NCBI RefSeq assembly: GCF_032854445.1
Contig: NC_088295.1
Coordinates: 79,760,028-79,824,027, forward strand
Source of the DNA: Liolophura sinensis
Lineage: Eukaryota; Mollusca; Polyplacophora; Chitonida; Chitonidae
DNA: 64,000 nucleotides
Direction: 5' to 3'
Under the pieces are notes generated by a model. The model saw only the letters and a program-made list of their open reading frames with translations. It was not told the origin of the DNA and made no database searches. Shown here one piece after another: positions 24,671-37,577 of this stretch (position 1 is the stretch's first letter; every line of letters starts with the position of its first letter). Made by a program: the position numbers and the translations under genes.

Positions 24671-27600
24671 TCATAAAAATTGATGTATATGTCTCGTCCA
24701 AACAACAATGATTACCATGTCAATGTGTTTATTTCTATAATACAGACTTAATCAGTTAAGTACGTGAAATCAAGAAGAAATAATGAAGGAGTTGATACGT
24801 GTACAGGTGTATTCTAGCAAGTTTATATTGGAAGTGTACTTTGCCTCAACTACCAGGGGGACTTAACAGTTGGTGGATAGAATGGGCTCAGTGAACAGTT
24901 TGCATTGTAGATAGCGAATTTAAGTGCAATATAATCTCCATATGCTGTGCGGCTAATCAGAGCTCCAGCCTATAAGAAAATTTCCAGGAATAAGAACTTT
25001 CTAACACCTATTTAATCCCCTCGGGCTGTGAGAGTTCCAGGAGGTAAACTTCTGGTAGGCAAGAGTTCCCCACGGGAAAATCTTGTGTGAGTGCTTAAGT
25101 CCTCTCGTGTGGCGAGTCTCCCAGACTGGAGATCTTTCTGGTAGCACTAATGTACTCTCGGATGGCGAGGATTCCTGGCGAGAGGACCAAGGTGACAAAA
25201 TGATGTAACTTAAGTAGTGGTGTTGCTAGGTTGATTTTTTAAAATGTAGAGAAATGTGCAAGCTGCATGTGGTGGTATAGCCTGGTATCACGTGAAAGTT
25301 AAGGGATATATATTTTGGGGTTTGAAGTTTATAAGTTAACTACATAAATAGTAATTTAAATCAACGCTCTTGTGTATCCTTAACTGTCGCGTTAGCGTCT
25401 GTTTGTCACGTGATCACGAGATTCAGTGGAGGGCGAGAAAGACGTCAAGCTATCCGACATCGATCACTGACCTTGAGGTCAACGGTGCGGCAAACACTGA
25501 TACCAACCCAAATTGTGGATTATAATCACCCTGTCATAGAATTATGTATTCAGATCTCAATGATATATGGATTATAGCGACGGCTTATCAGAAAGATGGA
25601 CGGCCCTTTCCCCGCTTATTGATTAGAATTAAATTCAAAATGATTACTCAGCCTGCATGTGTTCCAAGTATATCTAAACACGGCACAATGGTTGCTTTAT
25701 GTTCTCTTGTCTGAAAATTAAAGAGGAAAAAACTCTCAAGAAAACTAATTTGAATTTTCTAAAAAAGAAAACATGTATTACCATCTGTGGAGCAGTGCAA
25801 CAGCTTATGTCGGAAATTAATGTACAAAAAATAAAACACAACAATCGAGTGATGGACTTTTCGGAATGCATTGCTATAATGAAACATTTAAATATTTTTT
25901 TTTGCGAGGAGCTAATGATCATACAAACGCTTTGTCATTGCATGTAAATATTTATGTCAAACAACGAATTGGTATATAATTATACTAATATAATATAATA
26001 TTATAATTAAACTTTTACGGTATATGTGCATGTATGTCGTGTATACTATATGCATATATATTAGAATGAACGCGGTTATTTCACTGGAATCAGAACTCAG
26101 ATATGTAAGTTGCATGTACGGAAATCCAGCACAGGACTTATTCGCTTTATGTCATTTGAACGCATGTAGAAAATATATGTGCATCGGTTCTGACACTTGG
26201 GCGAATTCAGAGGTTTTAAAAGGTCCGACTTCAGCTAAAGAGACCTAAGTGTTAATATGATTTTCAAAACTATATATAAGTATACACTGTGTTCAGGCTT
26301 CAAAATTGCGCTAGCTTACATACATTCGAGCCGGCATAGTAATAAAGAACTATAAAAAAATATTTGAGAAATGAACTCAAACAAATATTGATGACACAAG
26401 CTGTTCACAATAATCTGACCGCCGTTTTTTTTTCTCTGTTAACATGGCTGACACGTCCCTTGTTTTTGCTCTGTTTATCGGTTTTTATTTGGTGAACAGC
26501 GTGGAGAAAACATTATCATTCCCCTACCCTGAGGCGGCATTGACGGCAGAATTACCCAGGACTAATTGAGCAGCAGTCCTGTAGCCCCCGGGCAGACCTA
26601 GGAGACCAGATGACTGGGGTGTTATAAAATCTTAAGAAATATCTTTCACAACTGGCTGTATTTACTGTACATAATAGTATCAGATGTATTATAAACCGTA
26701 CACATGTTTTAAGCCACTGAAATTTAACCTCTGTTATTCGAGTGTATTTTGAAAACACACACAGAAATGAAACACAGGGATATCTTCCTCAATGTACAAT
26801 GATAAAGAACGACCTTTGGGTTTAATTATTAGGCTGTTGATCTGCAAATTTTTTGAGCGAACGAAAAAAAGAAATATCAAATGACTTTACCGAATTATAG
26901 TAGGCCTACTATGATTTTGCGAGTATATAAGTATATGCAGACAAATAAGGCTGAGTTTTTTCACTTTCGGTTGACAATGTAATTTGTCTGTCTAAGACAG
27001 CTGGGAGGTTCCGGAGACAGCCCCGCGGCTAAATTACACTCATTAGTTTAAACTAAGTTCTCCCGCCCGAGCAGTCTAACCCAGCCCCCTAGACCACCAC
27101 TGAGATTTGACATCAGCGCAGATAAAATCAATTAAGCACCTGTTATGCTAATAACTGTTTACGCCAGAGTTTAATAGGCATATCAGAAAGGTAACTCAGT
27201 ACAGATGCATATAGAGGGCGCTAGGGCGCTTAAACTTTCTGTACTGGTAATGGGACGGGTGATGGGTGTTTGTGTGTAGTTCCAATTCATGGCGTATCCT
27301 TAACTGCGCCATGACGCGACGTTTTCGAAGCACATTCAAAAAGGGAAAGAGCAACCAAAAGATTTCGCATACTTATCATTCAAACCTAGCATGCTGTATA
27401 CTAGTTGTTAATAACGGGTGCACCTCGCTTATGAAAATCATTTTGTAAAAGAACAACCCTGTATACAGAAAAGAACAGTAAATATATAGAGGCCAATGAC
27501 TCAGTCAATGTCTTATTTTTGCCAAGTTATATTTCCCCCTGTTTCATTCTTCGCTGCGATAAGTCAATCGTCCGTTGTCCTGTTTTAATTAGGCATATGT

Positions 27601-27832
27601 GATCGCAACTCAACTGATTTACCCTGGGTATTAAATGTCATGGTTTCCGCGCATGCGTGAGATAACCCAGTCACTCAAACGCTGCCCTTATAACATCCCA
27701 ATACCTGGATTTTCAACGCATGTGAAATTCTTTATTAAAGATTATAAAAGTCCTTCTTTCATATTTTATGCTTAAACTTCCATACAGTAGTTGCAATTAT
27801 TGTTTTCAATTCTTTTAAATCCTCTTCGCAGT

Positions 27833-27923
27833 TTTCTCCCACCATAATGCTGGCGGGCGTCGCATAGGTTATGCTTGAGTAGAGACGTCGTAAAAGACCA
27901 ATCCAATAAATGAATAAATAAAA
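27833..27923 (+). repeat. SINE family A, 3' half, tail-to-tail with the next copy
   Basis: TTCTCCCACCATAATGCTGG through GTCGTAAAAGACCAATCCAA and an AAATGAATAAATAAAA tail. It abuts the (TTTA)n tail of a minus-strand copy, so the two tails meet. Confidence 0.8.
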
Positions 27924-27924
27924 T

Positions 27925-27955
<31 letters not shown>

Positions 27956-28193
27956 TCTATTTGATTGGTGTTTTACGCCGTACTCAAGAATATTTCACTT
28001 ATACGACGGCCGCCAGCATTATGATGGGGGGCAAACCGGGCAGAGCCCGGGTGAAACCCACGACCGTCCGCAGGTTGCTGGAAACCTTCCCATGCACGGC
28101 CGGAGAGGAAGCCAGTATGAGCTGGACTTGAACTCACAGCGACCGCATTGGCGAGAGGCTCCTGGGTCATTGCGCTGTGCTAGCGCGCTAACG
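27924..28193 (-). mobile_element. SINE family A, full length, minus orientation
   Basis: On the plus strand it reads (TTTA)n, GATTGGTGTTTTACGCCGTA, CTCAAGAATATTTCACTTAT, the GGGCAGAGCCCGGG hairpin, CCACGACCGTCCGCAGGTTG, then GACTTGAACTCACAGCGACC (B-box complement) and CTAGCGCGCTAAC (A-box complement). It is among the least diverged copies in the window. Confidence 0.9.
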
Positions 28194-28629
28194 AATAAAT
28201 AAAATAAAAAAACATATATCAGTGCACTATACATCGTAATTTTCACCAAAAAGCACACATATATAAATTATTTTAACTCTTTGTCATGGGTTAGACTGTA
28301 CGCAAAAATGCTGTGGAATTTGACACAAACGATTTGACCATTCAAACTCACACTCCTTCAAAGTAGGCATATTTAAGCATGCCATGGAAATAGCATGGAA
28401 TATCACATATAAGTAACAATCTCGGGCCATTAAAGAAGAGCAGAATTAATTATCAAGCTGTTATAAACCTGTATATCATGAATACACTGTATACATATCC
28501 AGGGTGCCTCGTTGGTTCAGTCGAGCCGCAAACTTAATTCAGGCGGTTTATCAGGTACAATGGTATTTTGTAATAAGGGAGCTAAGAGTTTACTTCAAGC
28601 ACTCTGAAATCCCTACCCTTAAACCTGTC

Positions 28630-28870
28630 TGAAAATAATCCTTGAGTATGTATGGTGCTGAACACCAATCAAATAACTAAATGGTCATTTCTATCAATTT
28701 ATTTATTGCTTTGTTTCATTTTTGTTTCCCGCCGTATATAATTTTTCACTTATACGAAAATGATCAGTTCTATATGGTGGTGGAAAGGACCTGATATACG
28801 GTAAGGCGGAGAATCGGCCCCAGAGAGGTTCGATAAGCAAGTGCAAATTTCAAAATCCCAGCATAATTCT
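28630..28870. repeat. Degenerate SINE fragments
   Basis: A tail fragment GCTGAACACCAATCAAATAA is followed by a diverged minus-strand piece (TTTCCCGCCGTATATAATTT, TTCACTTATACGA, GGTGGTGGAAAGG). Both are old remnants of SINE family A or a relative. Confidence 0.45.
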
Positions 28871-31227
28871 GTAAATTTCCGAATCAGAAGTATAAAACTT
28901 GGTTGAAGTACTCATGAAAGTTATAATCCCATAAAAGAGATGGTTGCTTAGTAATAATTCTCCAAAAATGCGCTCTCGATCAAAAACGCCAATTTTTCGT
29001 TCAAACGAGGCACTGTGATTTTAACTTACAGTATGAAGCGTTAACTGAAACCTTCATGTGTGTATTTCTACGTGCTGTCAAACTTTTGTTTTGGTTAACG
29101 TTTGTTTTCATGTGTAAAACATAAACTTTATAACGTGATGAGTTTTGTCATATTTTAGCAAGTTTTAAATCTGTATTTCTGCCGTGGTGCCATCAAACAT
29201 TCTCCACAGTACGGTGGCCTAACGAAGTCGCCGCGGAGTAAAGGTTGAATAACGGGAAGATTTCGAATCTTTGTAGCTTCTTTTCCTTTTCATTGGAAAC
29301 ATACTTTTGTGTGAGTAAAGATAAAGGCCGTCTTGCATTAAATAAGTGTTATCATGAATTAGAACGTATAAGGTATGGTATCACGTACCACTTGGCAACT
29401 ATAGCGACATCATACGTGAATCCTGCTTGAGAGCTCATGTGGTCTACTGGCTATCATTAACATTAACATGTTAGGTGTATAATGCTGAAAGTTACACTTG
29501 TTATATATTTATTTAACTGACTGGTGCATAACTGCGTACTGAAATATTTTTCAGACAGTTACATCTGTAGTGCAATGATTTTCATAACTCTACAGTGTCT
29601 AATGTAAAAAAAAAAAACATATTTCAATGTGACTAGAACCGGCTAAAATTTTGCCATTTTGTGAACTATACACCGCCTTAGTGCATTTTTGGAGCTTTAT
29701 AAGCCGCATACTTGCCATATAACAGGACAAGACGACTAAAACGGAACCGGAAAAAGAAGTAGCGTTACGAGTGTGTGGGCAGCTGTCACTCACAGCTATA
29801 GTCACTTTCGCTACTCGAGGTCCACATCTCCTTACACTCTGGCTAATTCCCCGCCTTACCATACCAGGTCCCTTATTTGAGCGCCCGGAATAAGCCCTAC
29901 CTATTGCAATTTACTGACGAACTTTCCCACGTGAGACACGTATACTGATAGACGTCATATATTGTGGAAGACAAGTGACATTAAGCGAACATTTGGCTAA
30001 ACAAACAGCCACACTTGCAGCGTCGACAACTTAGTGTTATACAAAAACAGTGAGGGCACAAAAATAAGCCGGAGTTATATACCCAAACCTCGTTTGTCCT
30101 GGCGGTTAAATTCGATTTATTGATTTGTGTTAAAAGCCAGGCTAAAGAGTTTCCCACTGATATGATGGCTCTCGGGATTATAAGTGGATGAAACAGAAGT
30201 GCGCGGAGTAAGTCAGCCTGACTTAAAGCCGCTTAAACTTTCATTGGGTTGATTACATTTTTTTCCTAAAATTATATTACGAAAACAAGTAAGACCAATT
30301 ATTAAATTCTTTCCTCATAAAACTGACACTATATCAGACTTTCCCCCATCTCCTTTTCCTTCAGGACTATTGCTGAAAAAAGTACATGTAAATGAAAGTA
30401 TATAGCCTCGTGTATGTTGATTGACTCATTAGAAGAGCCAGAGGCGGAATCCCCGATGCTTAATTAGCACCTTTTAATCTACAGATCTGATCATTATTAA
30501 TCCGCCGATAAGACATGCCATAATTTGCTACATTAGTTGCCAGTTATTTTATTGTTCGCCGAAATTATATTTGCATCTACTGGAAGAAGTAATAAAAAAG
30601 TCAAGCTGGTGTAGTTTAAGAGAATAGGGGCGCGCCAAAACTGCAGCTCAGCTCTCCACCACTGTATATATGTATGAAAGTTTTGGATGACTGTGAAGGA
30701 CTATCAAACAAAACTCATTTAACTTGCATGATTATGGATTTGCTTTGTATTCTGACTATAATGTGTTCTTCAGGTAACCTCTGTTATAATATTAAAAATT
30801 ACCATTTATTCGTGAGAGCAAGCATTAGCCTTCTCAAGTATAACGATTTACTGATACAGTAAAAAATAATCCCACATATAATGAATAAATTAATTTTTCA
30901 AAAACCTTTGTTTAAATTATAGATATATGCACTGTTACATGTATCCCAAATAAACGTGTTGGCGATTGAGATTTTTTTTTATTTCATTGGTGCATGTTTA
31001 CAAGTATATCGCATTCTAGAACATTTCATTTATATGATCGATTGCGTTTAAATTTATTTGTGGAAAAACCCAGGCAGGGTTGTATGTTAAACCAATGGCA
31101 TATCGTTAGGTATATGCAATGTAAGAAACATTGCAAACCCTCTCATGCAGTTTAAGATTTAAATATTTAAAGCAGTAGCTTTATCACTTATTTGTGTACA
31201 CACTTTCCATTAAACCACCCCTCTTAC

Positions 31228-31392
31228 CCACTCCACCGCACACCATCTGCCGTCGAAGGTTTTAACCAAGACGTTTCTTATCTTAAACTCGGAGAGGCTT
31301 CCATGTCTTTGTGAGGTGTCAGGTAAGTCCATCATCGTAGCGCCACGGGCAACAGCCATAAAGACAATTCTGTGTCCTGCACTCCCTGATTT
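31228..31392 (-). CDS. Orphan candidate exon, 55 codons, phase 0-0
   Basis: On the minus strand TTTATCACAG precedes an open 165-nt segment beginning KSGSAGHRIVFMAVARG and ending FDGRWCAVEW, directly before donor GTAAGAG. Acceptor, open frame, multiple-of-three length and donor all fit an internal coding exon, and its base composition is richer in G+C than the flanks. I do not recognise the domain and see no partner exon nearby. It could be a real exon of a gene with large introns, a relic exon, or chance. Confidence 0.4.
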
Positions 31393-32679
31393 CTGTGATA
31401 AATAATAGACCGAGTTAACATGGTTGTTTCCGCTACGACAGAAGTAAAACAAGTATGTAGCAAAGCGTAGCTACGCCCCCTGGATGGATTGAATATATAT
31501 TTGTCCATAACGGAACACTACATTTTCTCCATTTTCAAAAAAAAAAATGATAATAACAAATGATAATAGTAAAGCAATATTTTGCCACCACCATATATCA
31601 TTAACCTTGTTTTAAAAAACCATCAGTGGTTTCTCTGCATTTTCTTTTCTGGATAGTTATTTAAAAAGTAAACCCTATAGCGCCATTGGAAGAAGTATGT
31701 TTGCGTAAACTTTACAATACAACCAGCAGACCAAGTTGTGACATTTGAAACACCATGGCTATCAGGTTTTCATAGTTCAGGTCGTGCATTTAAAGTTGAA
31801 CACACTGCAATTGGGCGTGTAAAGGATGACCACTTAGTTATCAAACGTTGTAGTTTTCAAGATTTTGGAAGAAGCTTGTTAACAAACTGTTCTGTAAATC
31901 TGAAAAAACAGCTTTAGATGTTTATGTGAATTCACACCAGTTCCATTCTCACATTAGCTTGCTGACCTCCTGACCAGTTAGGAGAGATCCCTGACCTGAA
32001 GCATATTTGACGTGTTAGATTTGCAAGTGTAAAATATACAATGTTTATTTGAAAGGTGTTTGCTAGTCAGCTTACCTAATAGCCTTTTAAGGATATACAA
32101 CAAACAAATAACAATGCAACAAACAAATAACAATCTTCATGATTCTGATTAAAAAAACAGATAAAAATATCATAAAATGAGGAGCGTGCTAATGGTTTCA
32201 TTTACTTTTTCGCGATAGAGCTGTTATTATAGATTACATTATATCAGTATTTTTTTTTTAAGTATACATGTTGAATTATGAATTAGATACCTAATTTATT
32301 ACGTAAGGGTTTCGCGTACGCAGCAGTCACTAATTTGTTTTGTTTAATTAGCTATCTGCCAGGGGCAGAGTAGTAAGCCTTATACTGCTATCTGTCATCC
32401 AAACTAAGCTTGTCAACAATTAAGACAAGCTTATGTTGTAATGAACTGCACTGTCAGTCTCGCTGACCTATGTCATTCTCACTGTGGCTATTATTAAACC
32501 AATTCGTCGTTCATCTTTAGTGAATCTTTTTCATAACGCATACGTTAAGCCTTATTTAGTGAAAAAGGTATGATCCTCCTCTGTAGTGTATACGAAATTG
32601 AACAAAACATTTAGTGAAATTTGTATCTTGGCCAGAAGAACATGTTTTATTATAATCTCAATATGTATTATGTATACTT

Positions 32680-32945
32680 GGAGTTTAACGTCGTACTTAA
32701 CCATTTTTCCAGTCATATGACTTCGAAGAGTCATTAGGTTTTGTGTTCATATACTGTGTCTTCTTGTGGCATGCCGAAGACGCCGGACATGACACCCGAC
32801 CCGGCAACATTATGCTGCCACCGGGCCAACCACTCGTGTTTCCTTGCTCTAACCTCTCACTGCTGAGTGCCAAGCTAGGCAGCAGCAAGTAGCATTTTTA
32901 AAGTCTTTCGTATCACCCGACCTGGGTTTGATCTCGGAGTCTCCC
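32680..32945 (-). mobile_element. SINE family B, full length, minus orientation
   Basis: From the right it starts with AGACTCCGAGATCAAACCCA (B-box-like), then GTTAGAGCAAGGAAACACGA, GCATAATGTTGCCGGGTCGG, TGTCATGTCCGGCGTCTTCG, and ends in the shared TTAAGTACGACGTTAAACTC tail. It corresponds segment by segment to 1600-1862. Confidence 0.65.
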
Positions 32946-33261
32946 GATCTCGTATAATCTGAATAAAACTTATCTAAGCGATTCCTGGGTACAGTTCCGT
33001 CCAGTCTTGGAGCCTTCTAGTGTTCATGCTGAACATCTAGTATTCAGGTTTAACATCTAGTATTCAGGCTTAACATTTCAGTAGCGTTCGGTAACATCTG
33101 ACGTTAACAGATATTCACGTGATACGTTGCCTTGGCAGCTGCAAAATTACGTACCCTTTGTGGATCGGGACCGAGGTGTTGCGACTTAACGTGATTTAAA
33201 ATAATCGTGTGTTAAGTCTGCAAGCCAGTCGCGGCCAAACTTCGATCGTTCTCTGACATAT

Positions 33262-34122
33262 CTGCAGTCGTGTATTAAGTGTGCTAACCAGTCATGGACA
33301 GGCCGCATTCTCTGTCCTCACTCGTGTATTAAGTGTGCTAACCAATCATGGACAGGCTGCATTCTCTGTCCTCACTCGTGTATTAAGTGTGCTAACCAAT
33401 CATGGACAGGCTGCATTCTCTGTCCTCACTCGTGTATTAAGTGTGCTAACCAATCATGGACAGGCTGCATTCTCTGTCCTCACTCGTGTATTAAGTGTGC
33501 TAACCAATCATGGACAGGCTGCATTCTCTGTCTGCACTCGTGTATTAAGTGTGCTAACCAATCATTTACAGGCTGCATTCTCTGTCCTCACTCATGTCTT
33601 AAGGGGGCCACTCAATCATGGACAGGCTGCATTCTCTGTCTGCACTCGTGTATTAAGTGTGTTAACCAGTCATGGACAGGCTGCATTCTCTGTCCTCACT
33701 CGTGTCTAAAGAGTGCTAACCAGTCCTGTCCAGTCTTCACTCTCCGTCTGCACTCGTGTTTTAAGTGTGCTAATCATTCACGGACAGGCTGCATTCTCTG
33801 TCTGCAGTCGTGAATTAAGTGTGTTAACCAATCATGGACAGGCTGCATTCTCTGTCTGCACTCGTGTATTAAGTGTGTTAACCAATCATGGACAGGCTGC
33901 ATTCTCTGTCTGCACTCGTGTAGTAAGTGTGTTAACCAATCCTGTCCAGTCTTCACTCTTTGTCTGCACTCGTGTATTAAATGTGTTGATCAATCACGCC
34001 CAGTCTCCATCCCCTGCATGCACTCATGTATTAAGTGTAGTAAGCAAAGACACCAAAATTTCATTCTCTGACAGTACTCAGGTATTCAGTATGTTAACAA
34101 CTGTATCCTCTGTCTGCACTGG
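33262..34122. repeat. 54-bp minisatellite, about 16 copies
   Basis: The unit contains AACCAATCATGGACAGGCTG, CATTCTCTGTCCTCACTCGT and GTATTAAGTGTGCT. The first five copies are almost identical and later copies diverge (TCCTGTCCAGTCTTCACTC variants). Because 54 is a multiple of three, one frame stays open for 142 and then 191 codons (18-residue unit NHGQAAFSVLTRVLSVLT), broken once by a TAA at about 33709. The minus strand also has a repeating open frame. With no other coding evidence I treat it as a non-coding array. Confidence 0.9.
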
Positions 34123-34559
34123 CCAACAGGGAAGCACTATTCCCTGTACGCGCTTTCGTTTTGTGTATGTTCACAAACACAGCCCTACTGTTCTAAATCT
34201 GATTTACGGACATTTAGTTTCTTTTTCTAACGTCTTTTTCCGAAGACCAAAAGTCTACCTATTCCTATTTGTGATAGTGAATAAATAATAATCCAGCCCA
34301 TACGATGTTTTCTAAAATTGGACGTTTGTTGCACTGTGTAAGCAAGAAAATATCTTGTGTTCACATTTATCATAAGCTTAATGCTTTTCACATTTTGCGC
34401 CGCCACTTGCCAATAATCGCGTCAGCATGAGTGTGATAGTATATTTTATTTATATTTATTTGATCCTTTTTTAACGCGATACTACCACAGTTTTTATTTA
34501 ACATGCAATGGATGTCGGTATTATGGGTTGGGGAAATCAGAGTTATTGATGGACATTTC

Positions 34560-34920
34560 CATGAGTGACGTACAGATATGCACACCAGATCGAACATGGA
34601 AGACAGGTGATATTTAACGACAGTCAGACTGCGAAAACGGCCAAACGACCCTCATTGACTGTATATTGTCCCCAAGTCATCACAAATGGCGAGAGGGGAA
34701 GATCTACAAATCCAGTGCCCAAGGTCGCATTTGAACCTGCACCTCGTGTTTCCTAAGGATTGATAGGTTAGCACTTTCACACGGGGAGACAGGTGGTCTG
34801 TAGCGACGGTAAGACTGCGGAAACGGACAGCATAATACGTTGCTTGTCACATGCGTGGCTTGAATACGTGTAGGAACTGCAAGGGCTTATTCCGTGTCCC
34901 ACATACACAAATATCCAATA
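34560..34920. repeat. Two adjacent degenerate copies of repeat family D
   Basis: GAAGACAGGTGATATTTAAC with ACTGCGAAAACGGCCAAACG, and then GGAGACAGGTGGTCTGTAGC with ACTGCGGAAACGGAC, are two versions of one sequence. The same word order appears at 52320-52440 (AACAAGTGGTCTTCTACC, ACTGCGCAAACGACC). The family has a tRNA-like end (ATTTGAACCTGCACC). Confidence 0.5.
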
Positions 34921-36071
34921 GCTGTTATACTTGCATGGTTACGTATGTCTTTACGTCCTACACTTCAGTTCTAAACCGGCATGGGCGGAGAGAAAAAATC
35001 CCAGGAAATTAACGATTGGTCTTTTATCTATTGTGGACGGTGTCGAGTCATTAACAGCCAGCTTCTGTTCCGATCATGCGAGGTTATCTAATAACAGCAG
35101 TTCCGTGCCTGTGTTGACATGTTAAACAATACCGACATTAATCAGTAAAGGTCTCAATTCAACCGGAATTAAGCCATAGAACTCATGGCCTAAACTTGCC
35201 ACATGGCCCATTTGGGCTGTAGCTTATTTGAAAGCCAAACAGAAGACCGTATGAAAATAATTTCATTTCAAGAGATACCTATCGACCATTTGACAGCAAA
35301 AATGGCCTCACAGGTCTTAAGCCTGAAATAAACTGCGGCCTTTGGATTTTTCTACAGCTCAATTGTCGTGGAAAGTTTATCGGTGACGGGCAGGTCGGGC
35401 TGCGGGTGGCGTGTTGGATTCAGTGGCCTGGAAGAGCGCCGCCTGGGAACGGGCGATATTGCTTTCTGCCCTTGTCACACACCTTAGCATCTTCTGTAAC
35501 ACAGACCAGCTGGAAAATTGAATCTTTGCTGGTTACAGCTTTGTCAGAGAGGCCAATTTAACATCAATACGGGAACCTAATTGATTAACCCCGTTGACTT
35601 CACATCCAATCAGATTGAATTTATATTTCCAGCGACAAATTTCAGCAGCCCCACTAACTTCATTCCCTCATTCTTGTCATGTGATTTTACACCAAGTTAT
35701 AAGCAATTGGTACTCACTTTTAAGATATTGTTCTAATATTAATTAAACTACCTAATTATAATGAATGCACCAGAGCGATATATTTGATATGACTGTATGG
35801 TTTGGCCTCATACTTGACTAAATGACTGACGAAAGTTGAAAGTCACATACGGAATGTCGCCAATTAGGGTTATGGGGTATACGGGAGTAAATAAGTATTG
35901 CATGAATCAATTATTAAAAATTCCATTGGATCGACGAGGTTAAGGGGGACGTCACACCCCTTTATTTGACTTTATAATTTCAATAAGGTTGAAAGGCTGA
36001 AAAATATACTCCAAGCCTGTAATAGGCACACGGTTTTATTCTTAAAATCTTAAGGCATTCTTTCTCTCTCT

Positions 36072-36072
<1 letters not shown>

Positions 36073-36124
<52 letters not shown>
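36073..36124. repeat. (TA)n microsatellite
   Basis: About 50 bp of pure TA repeats after a CTCTCTC run. Confidence 0.95.
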
Positions 36125-36127
<3 letters not shown>

Positions 36128-36339
36128 CCATAAACCTCAGATACACAAGCTTCAGCCAATGTAAAATAGTTAGTTGAACAATCTCATCAACACAGTAGTG
36201 AATCAAGAAATTTCAAGGATATTGGAAAACAAATTTCTCCAAGAGAATGTGAGCATACCACAAAAGCATACTGTCTATAAGCTGAGGTTGGTTCTGTACT
36301 ATGTCTGCAGGTCAGTACGGGTGCCAAGCTGGTTCCCAA

Positions 36340-36440
36340 TTTCTAGGCTTTTCCAGGCCCAATCACAAAAACCCTGATTTCCCAGGCTTTGTCAGGTCCA
36401 ACCACAAAAACCCGATTTCCCAGGCTTTTCAAGGTTACTT
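36340..36440. repeat. 39-bp tandem repeat, two and a half copies
   Basis: AGGCTTTTCCAGGCCCAATC with ACAAAAACCCTGATTTCCC is followed by AGGCTTTGTCAGGTCCAACC with ACAAAAACCCGATTTCCC and a third partial AGGCTTTTCAAGG. Confidence 0.75.
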
Positions 36441-36512
36441 CCGATATTCAGGCCTATCAAATTTTTCAAGCCCCTGTATCACCGGTATTAACCACTCTAT
36501 TACGCCCGTTCC

Positions 36513-36646
36513 AGGGCCCGGTTTCACGAAGCACGCTTAACATTACGTTCACTTAACAACCACGGCACCCACAGCTATAGGCATTACATCGTCATGGTAG
36601 GTTGCGATCTCGTAACGTTAAGGGAACTTCGTGAAACTTGGGCCCA
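36513..36646. mobile_element. MITE with GGGCCC...TTTCACGAAG inverted ends
   Basis: The left end is AGGGCCCGGTTTCACGAAGC. The right end, reverse-complemented, is GGGCCCAAGTTTCACGAAGT, the same with one base inserted. Inner sequences also pair (TTCACTTAACAA and GTTAAGGGAAC). At 134 bp and non-coding it is a short inverted-repeat element. A second copy of the same family is at 37578. Confidence 0.75.
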
Positions 36647-36782
36647 GCTGCTATGTGAATTCGTCCATCCAACGTGAGAACAGCTTTCCTCACTAGTTTC
36701 TTGTAAGTTTCTATGTCCACACTGCCCTTGTTCCTTGGTCAAGTACTACTGCATAAATGCAGATTGATTTTGAAGTTAGGCC

Positions 36783-36917
36783 ATTGGTTTCACGCTGTAC
36801 ACAAGAAAATTTCATTTATACGAGGGCGGCAAGCATTGTGATGGAAGGAAACCAGGCAGAGCCCAGGGGATCCCCCGACCGTCCGCAGGTTGCTGAAAGA
36901 CGTTCCCACGTATGGGC
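36783..36917 (-). repeat. SINE family A, partial, diverged
   Basis: GGTTTCACGCTGTACACAAG, TTATACGAGGGCGGCAAGCA, GGAAACCAGGCAGAGCCCAG and CGACCGTCCGCAGGTTGCTG retain the family order. Tail and head are missing. Confidence 0.75.
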
Positions 36918-37577
36918 TTTCCTTATAAATGCAGTAGATGCAGTGTTCATTTTATTTGTAAGATAAGGACAGCAAACGTCAGTTATTAAATCAACTAAAC
37001 ATCCACTAAACCAGCTCCCAGGCTCACGTGTCACATCGTATCACACTTTCAGTCTCATGGCAAATGAAAAAAAAAAAAAGACACAAAAAGATGGCCAGAA
37101 AGACTTCTTCCATCCTAAACGCTATCAAAAAGGGCTCCGTGAAGACACATGTATAAATAAGAGCAGCGGATTTATTTCAAGTATATTGTTACCACCATCT
37201 CGGTTATGTGGCATAAAGCCACAATCATTCATAATCATGGACATCAAAATGGCTGCTTACTCTGCTGGTGGTACACTAACAAGCTAGATGAACGTTTTCA
37301 CAGCCTTATTATCAATCAATCAGCAGAAAGATAATCACTGTGGTACATTTATCCTATTTTATTCTAAACCATGCGATGCTGGGAAATTTACCAGTGAGGT
37401 AATACATTTTAATTGCAAGTAGTACTGGAATTTACAACATTCATCAAAGTATGAATTATCTGATACACATAGAAACCTATAAAGTCATTGTAGGTTGCTA
37501 CAAACTGATGCCACAAATTGCATAGAACTTAACCACTCAACTATAAGTCAGTTACAAACTGATAGGGTTATAAGCAA

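Larger units (their letters stand above)
12718..31227. other. About 18 kb without a supported gene
   Basis: Upstream flank of engrailed and a long AT-rich desert. Frames are short and show no domain or linked splice sites. Contents are (TA)n runs, SINE copies, a 205-bp duplication, several repeat-family patches and otherwise unique AT-rich sequence. Given its position 5' of a developmental homeobox gene, part of it could hold enhancers. Nothing in one sequence alone can show that. Confidence 0.45.

Noticed and set aside
28019-28258. Open frames of 60-80 codons over SINE copies (for example at 28019, 37700, 57149)
   Set aside because: They give nearly the same peptide (SSPAHAGFLSGR...) at each SINE, so they are readings of the repeat, not genes.
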